The notes under the pieces were generated by a model. That model did not search any database and had not been told where the DNA came from. It saw nothing but the letters and a program-made list of their open reading frames with translations. This document shows, piece by piece, positions 22,379-34,038 of a DNA stretch of 64,000 nt. Positions within the stretch are counted from its first letter, which is position 1, and each line of letters opens with the position of its first letter. Made by a program: the position numbers and the translations under genes. The stretch covers positions 124,001-188,000 of the forward strand of contig ML976682.1 in NCBI GenBank assembly GCA_010015655.1, in the 5' to 3' direction. Origin of the DNA: Bimuria novae-zelandiae CBS 107.79. Lineage: Eukaryota; Ascomycota; Dothideomycetes; Pleosporales; Didymosphaeriaceae.

Positions 22379-22957
22379 GATAAGAGGACAGGCGTGGGAT
22401 GTGTGGGCAGTCAATTTTTTTTGCTGCAGGCGGGGTTTGGGGTTTGGGGGCTGGAGGTGAACAGGGCGAGACCATGGCAGGGATCATGCGTTCGTAGAAA
22501 ATCGGAGGCGTCCGGCTGTGATTCGTCCGCGGCCTGGACATTCTCGGAACATCTCGGCCTCTTGCAACCCCGCGGCGACCTGCCCACTCCTCCCACTGCG
22601 TCCCAAGGACCCTGAATCTAACACGTAAAGCTGCGTTTGCCGCGCCGACGGTCACAGAATGACAGCGCCCGCTCGTACTGAGAGGCGGCGTGTTCACGTG
22701 CTCTCGCCGCCGCTGCGCGCCCATTGGCTCAACCGTTCCTTATCTTTGACCTATACACCATTGTTTGCATACCAGAAATATGGCGCCGCTTGCAGCCGCC
22801 AATTGACCACTGAGAGGGCGAGCCGCCCTTGGACCGCCTGGCCGCTGACGTTGCCTTGGCCATAGTTATTTTCTTCTGCTACTAAGATCGCGCTCCGCCA
22901 ACGGACAGGCTAGGTAAGTGATGGTACTTGGAGCTGGCAGTAGACTGTGTATATATA
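22379..22957 (+). promoter_or_regulatory. gdhA promoter: GATA, CCAAT and TATA elements
   Basis: Upstream of the glutamate dehydrogenase ATG (23072) are GATAAG at 22379-22384, its complement CTTATC at 22739-22744, an inverted CCAAT (ATTGG, 22723-22727), a direct CCAAT (22799-22803) and TATATATA at 22950-22957, 115 bp before the ATG. GATA sites (AreA/Nit2) and CCAAT boxes (Hap complex) are known controls of gdhA in other ascomycetes; function here is inferred from position only. Confidence 0.5.
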
Positions 22958-23071
22958 CGGCCCATCGCTCCTGTCCTACGTGTCACTTCTCCTTCTGATA
23001 CTCAACATCTTAGCCTTCGAGCTCACAGTTTACTTGCCCAAATACACACATCATACGCCACACCATACACA

Positions 23072-24591
<1,520 letters not shown>

Positions 24592-25839
24592 AAGATGAGC
24601 AGACCACGAAGAATTTGTAGTATATTGGAAGCATGGCGAACAGGACATGCATGTGCTTGGGATACCATTTCACCTTCAGTGACAATCGACTGAGGGGTCT
24701 TATACATACTAGATACCATTATGAATTTACGGCATGATTTACGAAAGCCTTCTTCTTTTTCCATCCTTCCACGATGATGGAGCGAATTAAAACACATATT
24801 TCATCCTTGATGCTCTGTTCTATGCGACTTTGTGTTCGAAACAGTGGTACTATGGTACAAGGAACGCTCCAGCTCCCCGCCCTGCTCAGAACCTCGCACT
24901 CGTCACCTCTAAAAATCGACCATGCGTTCAGCTACGTCACCACCTTCAATCCTCTATCTCCCTCCCTCGCTCCCTCAACCTTCCTAAACCATTTATTTTT
25001 ATTGTTTACTTCCTTTTTCCAGCGCGCGCTGCGCGGCGCGTACGCGGAGAAACACGTTCCGGATCCCACGCCCGCTGTGGCACGCGATGACACCACGAAT
25101 GATAGCATCCCTGCTGTCGATCGCTCGCTTAGGGTTTAGTGTGCTGGAAGGGGTAATCTGATCGCGTGCGCGCATCGAGTAAGAGGCGTGGAGTGATAAG
25201 GGAATTTGGATGGCGGGGATGTGGGAAGGCCTTGCGGCGGGCGCTAGGTGGCGGTTGGGTAGAGGGATGGGGTGTGAGGGAAGGGATGGTGGGGATGGTG
25301 GAGAGGAGGAGGGTTGTGGGTGGCCGATATCGGAGGGTCGGGTTGATTCGGAGAGGGTGAGGGTGTTTGAAAAGAGGGTGGAGTGGAAGAGGTGCGATTG
25401 CGATGGTTTTGCGGCTTGTGTCGGGCAAGGAGCTGTATGTGTCTCCCAGTCTGGTCCAGATTATGTGGAAACCTACTTGAATCGGTCTGTTCTCATTCAA
25501 TTTGCACATATTTTTTGCATACTAGGAATGATTTCGTTGAAAATGAATGTTTCGGACTATCCGGAGGATCCTCACATAGCGTTTCGCCATCAACTTGACC
25601 GCATGCCTGGGGAGACCTACATAAGACGAACCCGTCGGGACCGCAAAATGTGCCCACACCAAATTCCAAGAACAGATTCCTGTCCCATGATAGCGACTAC
25701 GAGGAGAACTTTTCTCCAGCTTTATGACCCAGTGGCGTGTCACTGTGCGTCGTGGAATATTCTCATAAAGACCATGCGTTGCTGAACAACGGGGTACCTC
25801 TAGCCAACCACCATTTCAAACTCCGCTTCCTCCACCTCA
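24592..25839. other. Intergenic interval
   Basis: About 1.25 kb: gdhA 3' UTR, then CT-rich and GA-rich low-complexity sequence (24940-25020 and 25160-25390). The frames found in the GA-rich part lack motifs. No gene supported. Confidence 0.45.
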
Positions 25840-26908
25840 TCATTCCGCCGACTCATCATCCGAGTCTCTGAGCCATGGATCCCAGTCCTCGTCAGATTGG
25901 AAAAGTTTCTTATCTTTGTCGGCGTGGTGAATGTGGTAGTCGCAGCGGTCGAGCGGTGGAATCTGCATGTCGCGCCAGAATGCCATTTTCCCGATACATT
26001 TGATCAGGAAATTGCTTGGGTACTGACTCTCTTCATCAAGACCCTTCTCGTCAGCGGGCATAAAGGATCGGGCCCACGTTTCTGCGATGTAGTCACAGAT
26101 CTTGTCGTCAGGCCTTAGACGCTCGAGCAAAATAACGTTGTCTCAGTTTAGGGATAGCAATCAACACTGGATATGGAATCGACGAAGTATTTATGAGCCT
26201 GTGCGCGGAATTGTGGTACGAGGAACCTGTCTCCGAAGACGATGCACTTCATGATAGCAAGCTCTACAGAGCAGTATAGGTGTCTGTCCCCCCCCCTTCC
26301 GTGATTTCGATCGCGCGAGTTCATTCATCGAAGGTCCTAGGGGTCTTTCCAGAATAGAGCCACTGCGCGACGACGTTGACTAAACAGCGTTGTTTTGTTA
26401 GCCATTGTCAGCAAGATAGAAGCTTCACAGTAGGCTAAGCGCAATGCTATTTGCAGAACAGTACAACCACTTACAGGTGCCAATATTCACATCTCCCAGT
26501 ACGACTTTGCGATATTCAGCCTCCTGCCATTATCTTGAGAGCGCAGCTCGAAAGTATCCAGAATGCTGCAGTTAGCCATCATTATCCATAATCTAGTCAG
26601 TGACAGAAATTACATATGCCCGGCTCCACGTCTTCCAACGTTACTTTGTGATCTTCCGTTTCCACCCACGAACCGCTCAAAGCGTACTCAAAGTATCCAG
26701 AGTGACTGACAAGGAAAGCCTTGTGAAGGGGATAGGCGACGCGGTTGGGGCCGACTTCTACCGTGATAACGCCTTGGGATTGTATCGCGATCCTACGTCT
26801 TCGATGAGAAAACAGCCTTCTGGTACAATATAACATGAGAGTGCAGAGTGATGCTTACGCGGAGGTTATGGTCCTCTTCTTCTTCTTCTGTTTGTGCTTG
26901 TCGGCCAT
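25840..26908 (-). pseudogene. BTB/POZ-domain gene A, broken
   Basis: Exon 1 26908-26859 (MADKHKQKKKK...), intron of 66 nt, exon 2 26792-26614 encoding a BTB half (VEVGPNRVAYPLHKAFLVSH then SGYFEYALSGSWVE), and a downstream exon from 26379 (FNVVAQWLYSGKTP). Breaks: TGA after TFDE, a run of nine G (about 26288-26296) that shifts frame before LYCSVELAIMKCIVFGDRF, TAA after DCYP, and an extra 2 bp before LLERLRPDDKICDYIAETWA; the C-terminus ends at 25840 (WLRDSDDESAE). Exon 1 and 2 lengths (50 and 179 nt) and phases parallel gene B at 27644-28373 (179-nt exon 2, same phases), so the two are paralogues. BTB proteins commonly serve as dimerisation or cullin-adaptor modules; the role of this fungal family is unknown. 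Confidence 0.7.
26475..26565 (-). pseudogene. Extra partial BTB exon inside the intron of BTB gene A
   Basis: Between exon 2 (ends 26614) and the next exon (starts 26379) lies a 91-nt segment that reads HSGYFRAALSR*WQEAEYRK then VVLGDVNIGT. It is preceded by CTGCAG and followed by GTAAGT, so it has its own splice sites. It is a second, diverged copy of the end of the BTB half encoded by exon 2, ends in the same phase as exon 2, and carries CAA-to-TAA. It lacks the first part of the domain. Confidence 0.6.
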
Positions 26909-27643
26909 TGTTGACAGCTCGATATGCAGCGACGGCGAGTGGAGTGGCGGAAGGTGGAGAGAGGGAGGAAGGGCGACCTAAAGTAATGGCAGCACTAGCG
27001 CCGCTTATAGTGCGCAGGTGGGAGGTTACGGCTGAGCCAGAGAGCGCTCGCTTGTCGAGGTGAAGGTGAGACTGCGACACAATCAGAAGATTAGATGTGA
27101 AAGATACTACGAGCAGCAAGCAAGACACTAGCAACGCGCACCGAAATAAAATCAACCACGAGTTAGACTGGAGGGTGCTTCTTACAGTGTAGCTGTATCT
27201 GAATGGGCGTAGAAGCCATATATTCAGCAATTCACTATGGAAGCCACAACTCAAGAACCATGACACGACCTCGTGGACCGTGACAGCACCAAGCTCACAT
27301 TTGCACAAGAATTACGGTGAAGTTCCGGTATTGAAATAGAGCATTCTTTAGCAGCTTTTAGAACGGCTTTAGCCAACTACCGCAGCAAGAGGTTATGTTT
27401 TGAGCCTTGTCGTGTCGCTGTTATGTACCATAGTTGGTTGTTGCTCGTCTATGTGGGAAGACGCACTCTCGGACTGGTCACACTGTCCAAGAGATGTTTG
27501 CTCCGTTGCGAAGTGGTGAGTACCCTTGAGGGTTCACTTCTCTTCCTAGAGTACATCCACTAATAGCTTGTACAGCTCTTGCACACAGCTCAAGCATTCT
27601 TTCCGTTCCTGACCCTCTGAATATGGTAAGCCCTAGAAAGCAT
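26909..27643. other. Interval between BTB genes A and B
   Basis: About 735 bp, no gene supported. It should contain the promoter of gene A (minus) and the 3' end of gene B. Confidence 0.45.
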
Positions 27644-28373
27644 CTACTCTTTCTTTTTATCGACCCTGACCTCGACTATCTTAGTCATGACGTGGTTGAG
27701 AAAGCTCATTGGGAGTTGTTCTCGGAGTTCGATCTCTCGCTCTGTATCAAAGTCGGTCAACCAATTGTAGCTTTGTAAATCAACCATGAAATCGATAATG
27801 GGATCTGCTTTGGGAAGATTCTGGGAGGCGTAGATGACGGACGAGTAGTATGGGGTTTTTTTCATGTAAAGCGAGACGTATCCATTGTGCGAAGCTTTCT
27901 TGAAACCAGGGGCCTGAAGGCGCTCTGCAAGACAGACTGCCTTGACCACGATCAAAGACGCTGTTTCTGACCCGTCTAGTAATTCTCCCGCCTGGGTAGA
28001 AGTTAGCTAGCCTGTTAGATCGGATGGAAGTCTCTGACCATGGATGTGGTTCACGAAAAGGTTGACTGGCAGCATTGTCAATAGCAAACAGAACAGCGCA
28101 ACCATTGTACGTACAGATACCCGGCTCTACGTCGACAAGAACGACAGTCTGCTCTTGAGCTTCTAGCCACTCGCCGTTCAGAGCACGCGCGAAGTACTCG
28201 GATTGCTCCACGAACAGCGGCTTGAGGATCTGATACTTGGCACGCTCTGGTCCAACGATGACGGTGACGTACTCGGGGTTGCGCACGACGATACTATTTG
28301 TCTGGTCAGTAAAGTGTTGCCAGAGTATACTTAATATCGCGCGCACGTACCCAAGATTATGCTTTCGCTGCAT
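27644..28373 (-). pseudogene. BTB/POZ-domain gene B with one in-frame TAG
   Basis: Exons 28373-28351, 28293-28115, 28065-27644; introns 57 and 49 nt, GT-AG; 208 codons. BTB segment: VTVIVGPERAKYQILKPLFV, EQSEYFARALNGEWLEAQEQ, VVLVDVEPGI and, across intron 2, FNLFVNHIHGQRLP. After BTB: LLDGSETASLIVVKAVCLAE and RLQAPGFKKA, the helix usual in this family. A single TAG (28009-28007) at codon 87 interrupts SDLTG*LTSTQAGE; W or Q is expected there and either needs only a C-to-T (or G-to-A) change. Everything after it stays in frame for 121 codons, so the break is recent or the codon is read through. Confidence 0.7.
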
Positions 28374-29337
28374 CTTCGCTGTTGACGAATTGCACTGTTG
28401 CTGTGAAAAGGTGTGTGGAGTAAGAAAATACAGCGTCGTGAGGGCGTAGTTTAAAGGTGCGGCGACAGAACAGGAAGGCGCACCCCGCTTAGACGCCAAA
28501 CTAGGCTAACGCCAGATTGCACTTCGCGCCCATCGTCCGTGTGGTGAAGGTGAAGGTCGATAATAACAGCGGTCTCATTTTGGGTACCTTGGTTCCAAGG
28601 CCAAAGACCATATAGAGAGCACGCCTTCTTACGCTGACTCTTTTAGTGTCGTCGTACCAGATCTGATTCCTTATTCTCCTAGACTTTTTCGGGGTGATAC
28701 TGATGTCTACTGTCTCTATTGTCCAAACTCTTTGCAAACTCACCTATACCCATATATCGTAGATGCTTCGCTTCGCCACGGTATATATGGAAATTGCCCT
28801 TATCAGCAAAGGGAACGCCTTGCTCTTCGCGGTAGAATGATCAATGGCAGCCAATAAAAATCGGATAAGGGAATCTTTTTCATGACTTCATGCTCCGGCT
28901 TCACGTCTCCATTATTGCATTCATACGTAGGGTACCAGCGGAGAATTCGAGGGCGTATTCTATTAGGATCGGGTGAAGCGACCACATGAATATAATCAGG
29001 AACTATCAGAAAGCTAAGATTCTACATAATCAATCATATATATCGTATGGCACGAACGAGACGTGCATGGGAGAAGCTTGTAGAGAGACATGGGGGTCGA
29101 AGATGATTAGATAAGATAACGAGATGAGAACGTTCTGCAGACCCTTGACTAGCGTGGAGCGCAGGGGGGTGGCAAGAGCATCAGCCAATCACGACGCCGT
29201 TGTCGGCCCACGGCCGCTGATCCCCACTGTCGGGTTCGCGGCTCAGGGACCACAACCTTGTCGTACCACACAAACTTACAAGAGCGAACGTTGCTCCCTC
29301 GTTCCTCCACACACATCACATTCCTTTCCGAGGTACA
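28374..29337. other. Interval with one doubtful small reading frame
   Basis: No firm gene. On the minus strand 28985-28803 (PDPNRIRPRILRWYPTYECN) has a protein-like composition and may be an exon of a small unrecognised or broken gene. The end of the interval (29240-29337) is the CA/CT-rich leader of the desaturase gene. Confidence 0.35.
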
Positions 29338-30607
29338 ATGAAGTCGTCGGTCGCTACAGCTACTGTACCCCCAAAGAAGCCTGCGAAGAGGAGCTTGACC
29401 GTGAAGGCGGAGCCACAGGAAAAGGTTCAGAGCGCCCCTCAGAATGACCACGACCACTTCTTCTGGACATACACGGAGGAACCGCACCGGACAAGGCGGC
29501 AAGCCATTATCAAGGCCCATCCAGAGGTACAGAACATATCTCGCACGTATCATACGTCTTGGCTAACCATGTGCAGGTAACGAAGCTATGCGGTCCGGAG
29601 CCCCTCACCAAATACGTCGTTGCGTTCGTTGTCGCGCTACAAATATCTTGCGCATATCTCCTTCGCGATAAACCATTCCTATCGTGGCCCACATTTATTA
29701 CGGCATACATTATTGGTGCCACAGCGAACCAAAACCTCTTCCTCGCTATACACGAAATCTCGCACAATCTGGCCTTCAGAAGCCCGCTGGCCAACAGAAT
29801 ATTCGCTGTGTTTGCGAACCTACCAATTGGAATACCATATAGCGCGTCATTCAGGGTATGCATGTCTCCATTCAAGTATCGTGCCCGGTGACTAACATAT
29901 CGTAGCCATACCACCTCACTCACCACAAATCGCTTGGCGTCAATGGCCTCGACACCGACCTCCCCACCGCCTTCGAAGCCGTCTTCCTCGATTCGGTCGG
30001 CGGCAAAGCCTTCTTCTGCACCTTCCAGATCCTCTTCTACGCTCTGCGCCCAATGTTCATCTACCAGCTCCCGCTGACCAAAATCCACCTCTTCAACGTC
30101 GTCGTCCAGCTCGTCTTCGATTACGCGCTCGTGCAATTGATCGGTGGCAAGGCACTCGGATACATGATCTTGAGCAGCTTCTTGGCAGGATCGCTGCACC
30201 CGTGTGCAGGACACTTCATTGCGGAGCACTACGTGTTCGAGAAGCCGAATCAAGAGGCACTGAACAAGGAGAACAAGATCCCGATCCCGGAGACGTACTC
30301 CTACTACGGTGTGCTCAATTTCTTCACGTACAATGTTGGCCTGCACAACGAGCACCACGACTTTCCCGCTGTGCCGTGGACGCGTCTCCCGACGCTGAAC
30401 AAGATCGCGCACGAGTTTTACGACGACCTGCCAATTCACAAGAGCTGGGTGAATGTCATGTGGCAGTTCATCTGGGACAATGACGTGAGCTTGTGGTGTC
30501 GCGTAAAGCGTGAAGAAGGCGGGAGGAGAGTCGGTGGTGGCAGTGGCTGGAATGAGGAGGAGCTGGGTGCTAATGAGAAGAAGGGACCAATTCCTGGTGT
30601 TCGGTAA
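29338..30607 (+). CDS. Sphingolipid delta-4 desaturase (DES-type)
   Basis: Introduces the 4,5-trans double bond into dihydroceramide in the ER. Exons 29338-29526, 29577-29855, 29906-30607; both introns 50 nt, GT-AG; 389 aa, as in other DES1 proteins. The N-terminal motif (HFFWTYTEEPHRTRRQAI, KAHPEVTKLCGPEP) is the lipid-desaturase N-domain. Three histidine boxes: HEISH (about 121), HLTHH (about 159) and NEHHDFP (about 304), with hydrophobic spans AFVVALQISCAYLL and GYMILSSFLAGSL. In fungi this enzyme feeds the glucosylceramide branch. The gene is intact although its neighbours on both sides carry nonsense codons. The tail (GGRRVGGGSGWNEEELGANE) is low-complexity. Confidence 0.93.
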
Positions 30608-30828
30608 TAGCATCTAGACCACGTGGTAGCATTTAGAGGCGTTGTCGGGTCATTTCAATGGATTGGCATAGAATATTGCGAATCAAGCGCACCTGCTGTC
30701 TGCTGAGTGCAGACTAGCAATGCAAGGCGATCGACTGGGAAGCTCTATAATCCCGCAGATGGTCACGAGTGGATATCGTGAGAGAAAGTTGCACCACGAG
30801 CTAGAGAATCATGCGGGTAGACATGATA

Positions 30829-32352
30829 TCAAGCCTCAGCATTGCCCCAGTATCTTCTGTACGTCCAGTGCAACGCGCAGTCACAGAGGAAGGCAATCAA
30901 CCTCACCTGTCCCCTCCACCGCCATCTTTTCAACTCCACCCCTGAAACTCCTTCCACCCTCTCAACTCCCTCAACCGCCTCGCCAAACCCCTCTAACCCC
31001 TTCCCCCTGTTATCCTCCACCTTCAGGTACCCATCCAACTCCTCCTCTTCTAGGTCACCTAGTCCCATAGCCCTATACAACCCCGCAATCGTCGCCCTCA
31101 CATACTCCGGCTTCGGCGGTATAAACCTCTTCCGCGTATCCGTTTCGCGCATCCACTCGTCAAACACTTCCCGCGCGGACCTGCGATAGTCGACAGGCAC
31201 TCTGCGGCTAGGTGCGACGATGGCTTGTAGAGCAAAGACCCTGTCGCGCGGGTCGGCACAGCCGCGCCATGCGTGTGCGGTGACCGCGTCGAAGGAGAGG
31301 AGGAAGGAGGTGTCGCCGGTCTGGCGGGTGGTGGTTGTGGAGAGGTGGTCGCCGAGGAGGCCTAAGGTTTGGAGGTGGAGGAGGAGCTTGGTTTTGACTC
31401 TGTTCGGCCAATCGGTGGCTGGTACGTGTATCGTTACCTAGTTGTTTAGCGCGTGTACCATTGTATTGATCCACGGGCGGGATGTAAATGGTGTGTTCGT
31501 ATCTCTGCGTTCATACTGCCCCGATGCTGCTAGATATGCGCTGTTGCTGCACTTCAGAGCGCGGGCTAAGGCCTGGTCCCAGAGTTTGGAATCTAGTGTC
31601 CCAGGGGCTTGACCGAAGTGGTTCATTCGTGGGCCGCAGAGGAGGAAGAGCTTTTGGGCGTAGATGACTTCCTGGACGATCCAGAGGCGCGTCCAATATG
31701 AGCGAGTCAGAAGGTCACTGACGGCTAGGAGGCCTTGCACTTCTTCAGGAGTCGAACCTTCCTCTTGAGAGAAGTGCATCGCGTCGGCCTCTAACTTCTC
31801 AAGTATCTGGAACCCTAAGCTCGTCGTTTCCGTCTCCTTTCCTAGGCACGCGTACACTGCCTCTGCGCTCGAGTAGATGAAACTCATCAGTCTGCCTTGA
31901 GCGTTGCGTTCGCCCACGTTGCGTTGATTTATGCAAATCTGATCGATCCAGAACAAGCTCTTGTCGTTTCGGACGCGCAAAGCAGAGAGCAGCTGGTAGA
32001 GGTTCTCGCTTACTTCGAAGTCCTGGTTGTTGAGTCTGATGGTATGAGACGTAGCGCTGTCGCCCTAGCAGTACGAGATAGCTGTGTATCCTACTGTTTT
32101 CTGCTGTCTCTCATCGTCTGTGAACGAGACAGTGTGGTCGTCATTGCCGCTGTAGGCGAAGAGGATACCGTCCTCTTCGGTATAGTCGTGATCTTCTACT
32201 TCGTCCAGTATGTAATGGGCGATGTTGATCTCGATTATGTGGGACTCTGGTTCCGAGCCTTTTGGAACTAGCTTGCATAGCCTAATTTCACGGCGTGGAT
32301 GGGTCAGAGGAGTGTGTTGATATTGCTTTGTAGTCGGCGCATTCGCCGACAT
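30829..32352 (-). pseudogene. HET-domain gene with two RIP-type nonsense codons
   Basis: ATG at 32352 to stop at 30829, one frame of 508 codons without introns, broken by TAG at 32067-32065 (SYC*GDSATSH; the family has SYxWGD, so Trp to stop) and TAG at 31440-31438 (HALNN*VTIHV; Gln to stop likely). HET domain: EIRLCKLVPKG, the long acidic insertion, YTAISYC(W)GD, FWIDQICINQRNVGERNAQ, YACLGKE, YWTRLWIVQEVI. The C-terminal half has CADPRDRVFALQAIVAPSRR, the usual motif after HET. Both changes are CpA to TpA. No frameshift exists, so inactivation looks recent. Convergent with the desaturase (221 bp apart). Confidence 0.82.
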
Positions 32353-32746
32353 GGTGACCTGCCTCGGAGACTTTGTTCAGAAAGAACCTTTAATATTGTA
32401 TGCGACTGTGTGTTATGATACATTTTACAGACAATAAGTGAGGTGTGAGGAGGTAGAAGAGAATGCCTACAAGTAGATGAGGTTGAGAGCGCGGAGCCAC
32501 TCGAGGATTCGCACCTCGTTCGGTCAGTAGCTGGGATGACGTCACAACATTCACGCCCCGTCTTCGTACCGCAACATCAACACTCTGCTTTACAATACGT
32601 TTTTGAACTACTACGCCTTTCCAAAGCTGCTTTTCAAGTAACATACATATTTTTATTCGTCAAGACGCCTGCGGATCTAGACTGCTGTGACTTCTGCATA
32701 GAGAAGCGCAGAGCTATGGCACAGATGCCCCGGCTCTCTATTACCC
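32353..32746. other. Intergenic interval
   Basis: About 390 bp, no gene. It contains the probable promoter of the HET pseudogene and the 3' region of the secreted-protein gene. Confidence 0.4.
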
Positions 32747-33235
32747 TCAATACTCAGTCACTACGAAGGCCGGTCTCTCCCGGTTCGTCGGTCTGGGAAT
32801 CGGCTCCTCATATGCTTCTTCCATAGTACCTGATGATGCAGGATCGAACACCCAATAAATGCACCGCACACAAGTAACGTAATCCAAGTCTGCTTCTCCA
32901 GGGTAATAAAGAAGCCTACCATCATGATCGGGTCCTGGGGGATGGGTGGAGCTGCTGTTGCAGGCCATGTCACCTTGCCACAATAGGCACTTGAAATGTT
33001 CGAAGTCTGGGCCGATTGAACCAATGGTTTTGTTCACGTTGCCGGGGATATCGTCTGCGGTCTAACAGGCAGGTAGTTCTGGAGCGTATTTGGGAGCGAG
33101 CCATTTGCAGGGCGGCTCGAAGATGTGGTTGGCGCACAGGTAGACGGCGCCGGGAAGACCGCGGCGTTGAAGGGGGTGACGCGGTGACTGTGCGGCAGCG
33201 AGGGCGAAGAGAAAGGTTGTGAGGGCGGACTTCAT
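32747..33235 (-). pseudogene. Small secreted Cys-rich protein gene with one in-frame TAG
   Basis: ATG at 33235; 162 aa if the TAG at 33064-33062 is passed. The N-terminus is a clear signal peptide (MKSALTTFLFALAAA) followed by a Kex2-like dibasic site (HPLQRR-G). Seven Cys are seen (LCAN, PPCK, PAC, FKCL, MACN, VTCV, RCIY). The mature protein is acidic and aromatic, with no known fold recognised. TAG interrupts PAC*TADDIP; CAG to TAG (CpA) is the simple explanation. Secreted, small and Cys-rich is the profile of fungal effectors or wall-associated proteins, but no function can be claimed. No intron with usable sites removes the TAG. Confidence 0.6.
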
Positions 33236-34038
33236 GGCTTTTTGTAGTAGATTGCTGTCTTGAAAGATGAAGATTGTGGAGAGGAAGGATCGTGATGGGA
33301 GATCAAAGCATTATAGGGTTAGAACGGTTGTCCGAGCGTGATTCACGCAGCGCGTCTAGTAGTCGGTAGTACGGTGAGTACGGTATTGTTCGAAGGCGAT
33401 TTTGGCCGTCCGTACGGTAATAGACTTTCACCATAATTACAACCGTACCGTAGTAATTTTAAAGCTATAGTACGGCTAAATAATTCCTAATTAGGAAGGA
33501 GGCGTTAGTTTAGTATTTAGGCGTTAGATATAGCAGATCTAGACTATTTTAAGCGTAGAATATACCTACTCATTTTCTACGCATTTCGAAACATCTACAA
33601 AGGTCGGTCCAGAGCGAATCGACCGTCCTCCCTGCTAGCGTTATCGAGGCATTCGTCTACTCTGGTTAGACTTAAGTGGTAAATATTTAACACGTAATTC
33701 TGCACGTGGAGATCTTTGTTGCTTGGTCTGGAGTATGCTCGAAGCTTCACTATGACAAATTAGCGAGCTATATATTCATACTAATCCCCGGCCTTGTAGA
33801 GAATAGAGAGAATAATTAAATACAGTAAGTAACTATTACATAAAAGGTCTGACCGTAATTGTGTTAGGATCGTTAAACTTAACTTTGCATATCCATACCT
33901 TTCTAATCCCAACACCAGTACCAATTATCTCTAACACTGAACATAATGGCCGAAACTCTAAGGGTAGCTGCATCATGTTCTCTGAATTGTATAACTGGCT
34001 ATAGCTGCATTTGCTGTTCGTCTACTTTCATAGTCTTG
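33236..34038. other. Gene-free interval with a GTACGGT-type repeat
   Basis: About 800 bp; AT-rich, stop-rich. Near 33360-33475 the string GTACGG recurs several times in both orientations (TACGGTGAGTACGGTA, CCGTACGGTAAT, CCGTACCGTAGT), possibly the end of a small repeat. No gene supported. Confidence 0.4.

Noticed and set aside
25129..25785. Frames in the GA-rich stretch after gdhA
   Set aside because: Low-complexity purine tract; composition explains the lack of stops.
28501..28743. Minus-strand 80-codon frame
   Set aside because: Basic, no motif, no splice partners seen; kept out of the gene list.
31401..31440. 38-nt intron next to the second HET stop
   Set aside because: Too short, and the TAG lies before its donor; the reading frame is continuous across it.
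32490..32530. Minus-strand tRNA 3' half (GGTGCGAATCCTCGAG)
   Set aside because: B-box-like only; no A box or acceptor pairing upstream.
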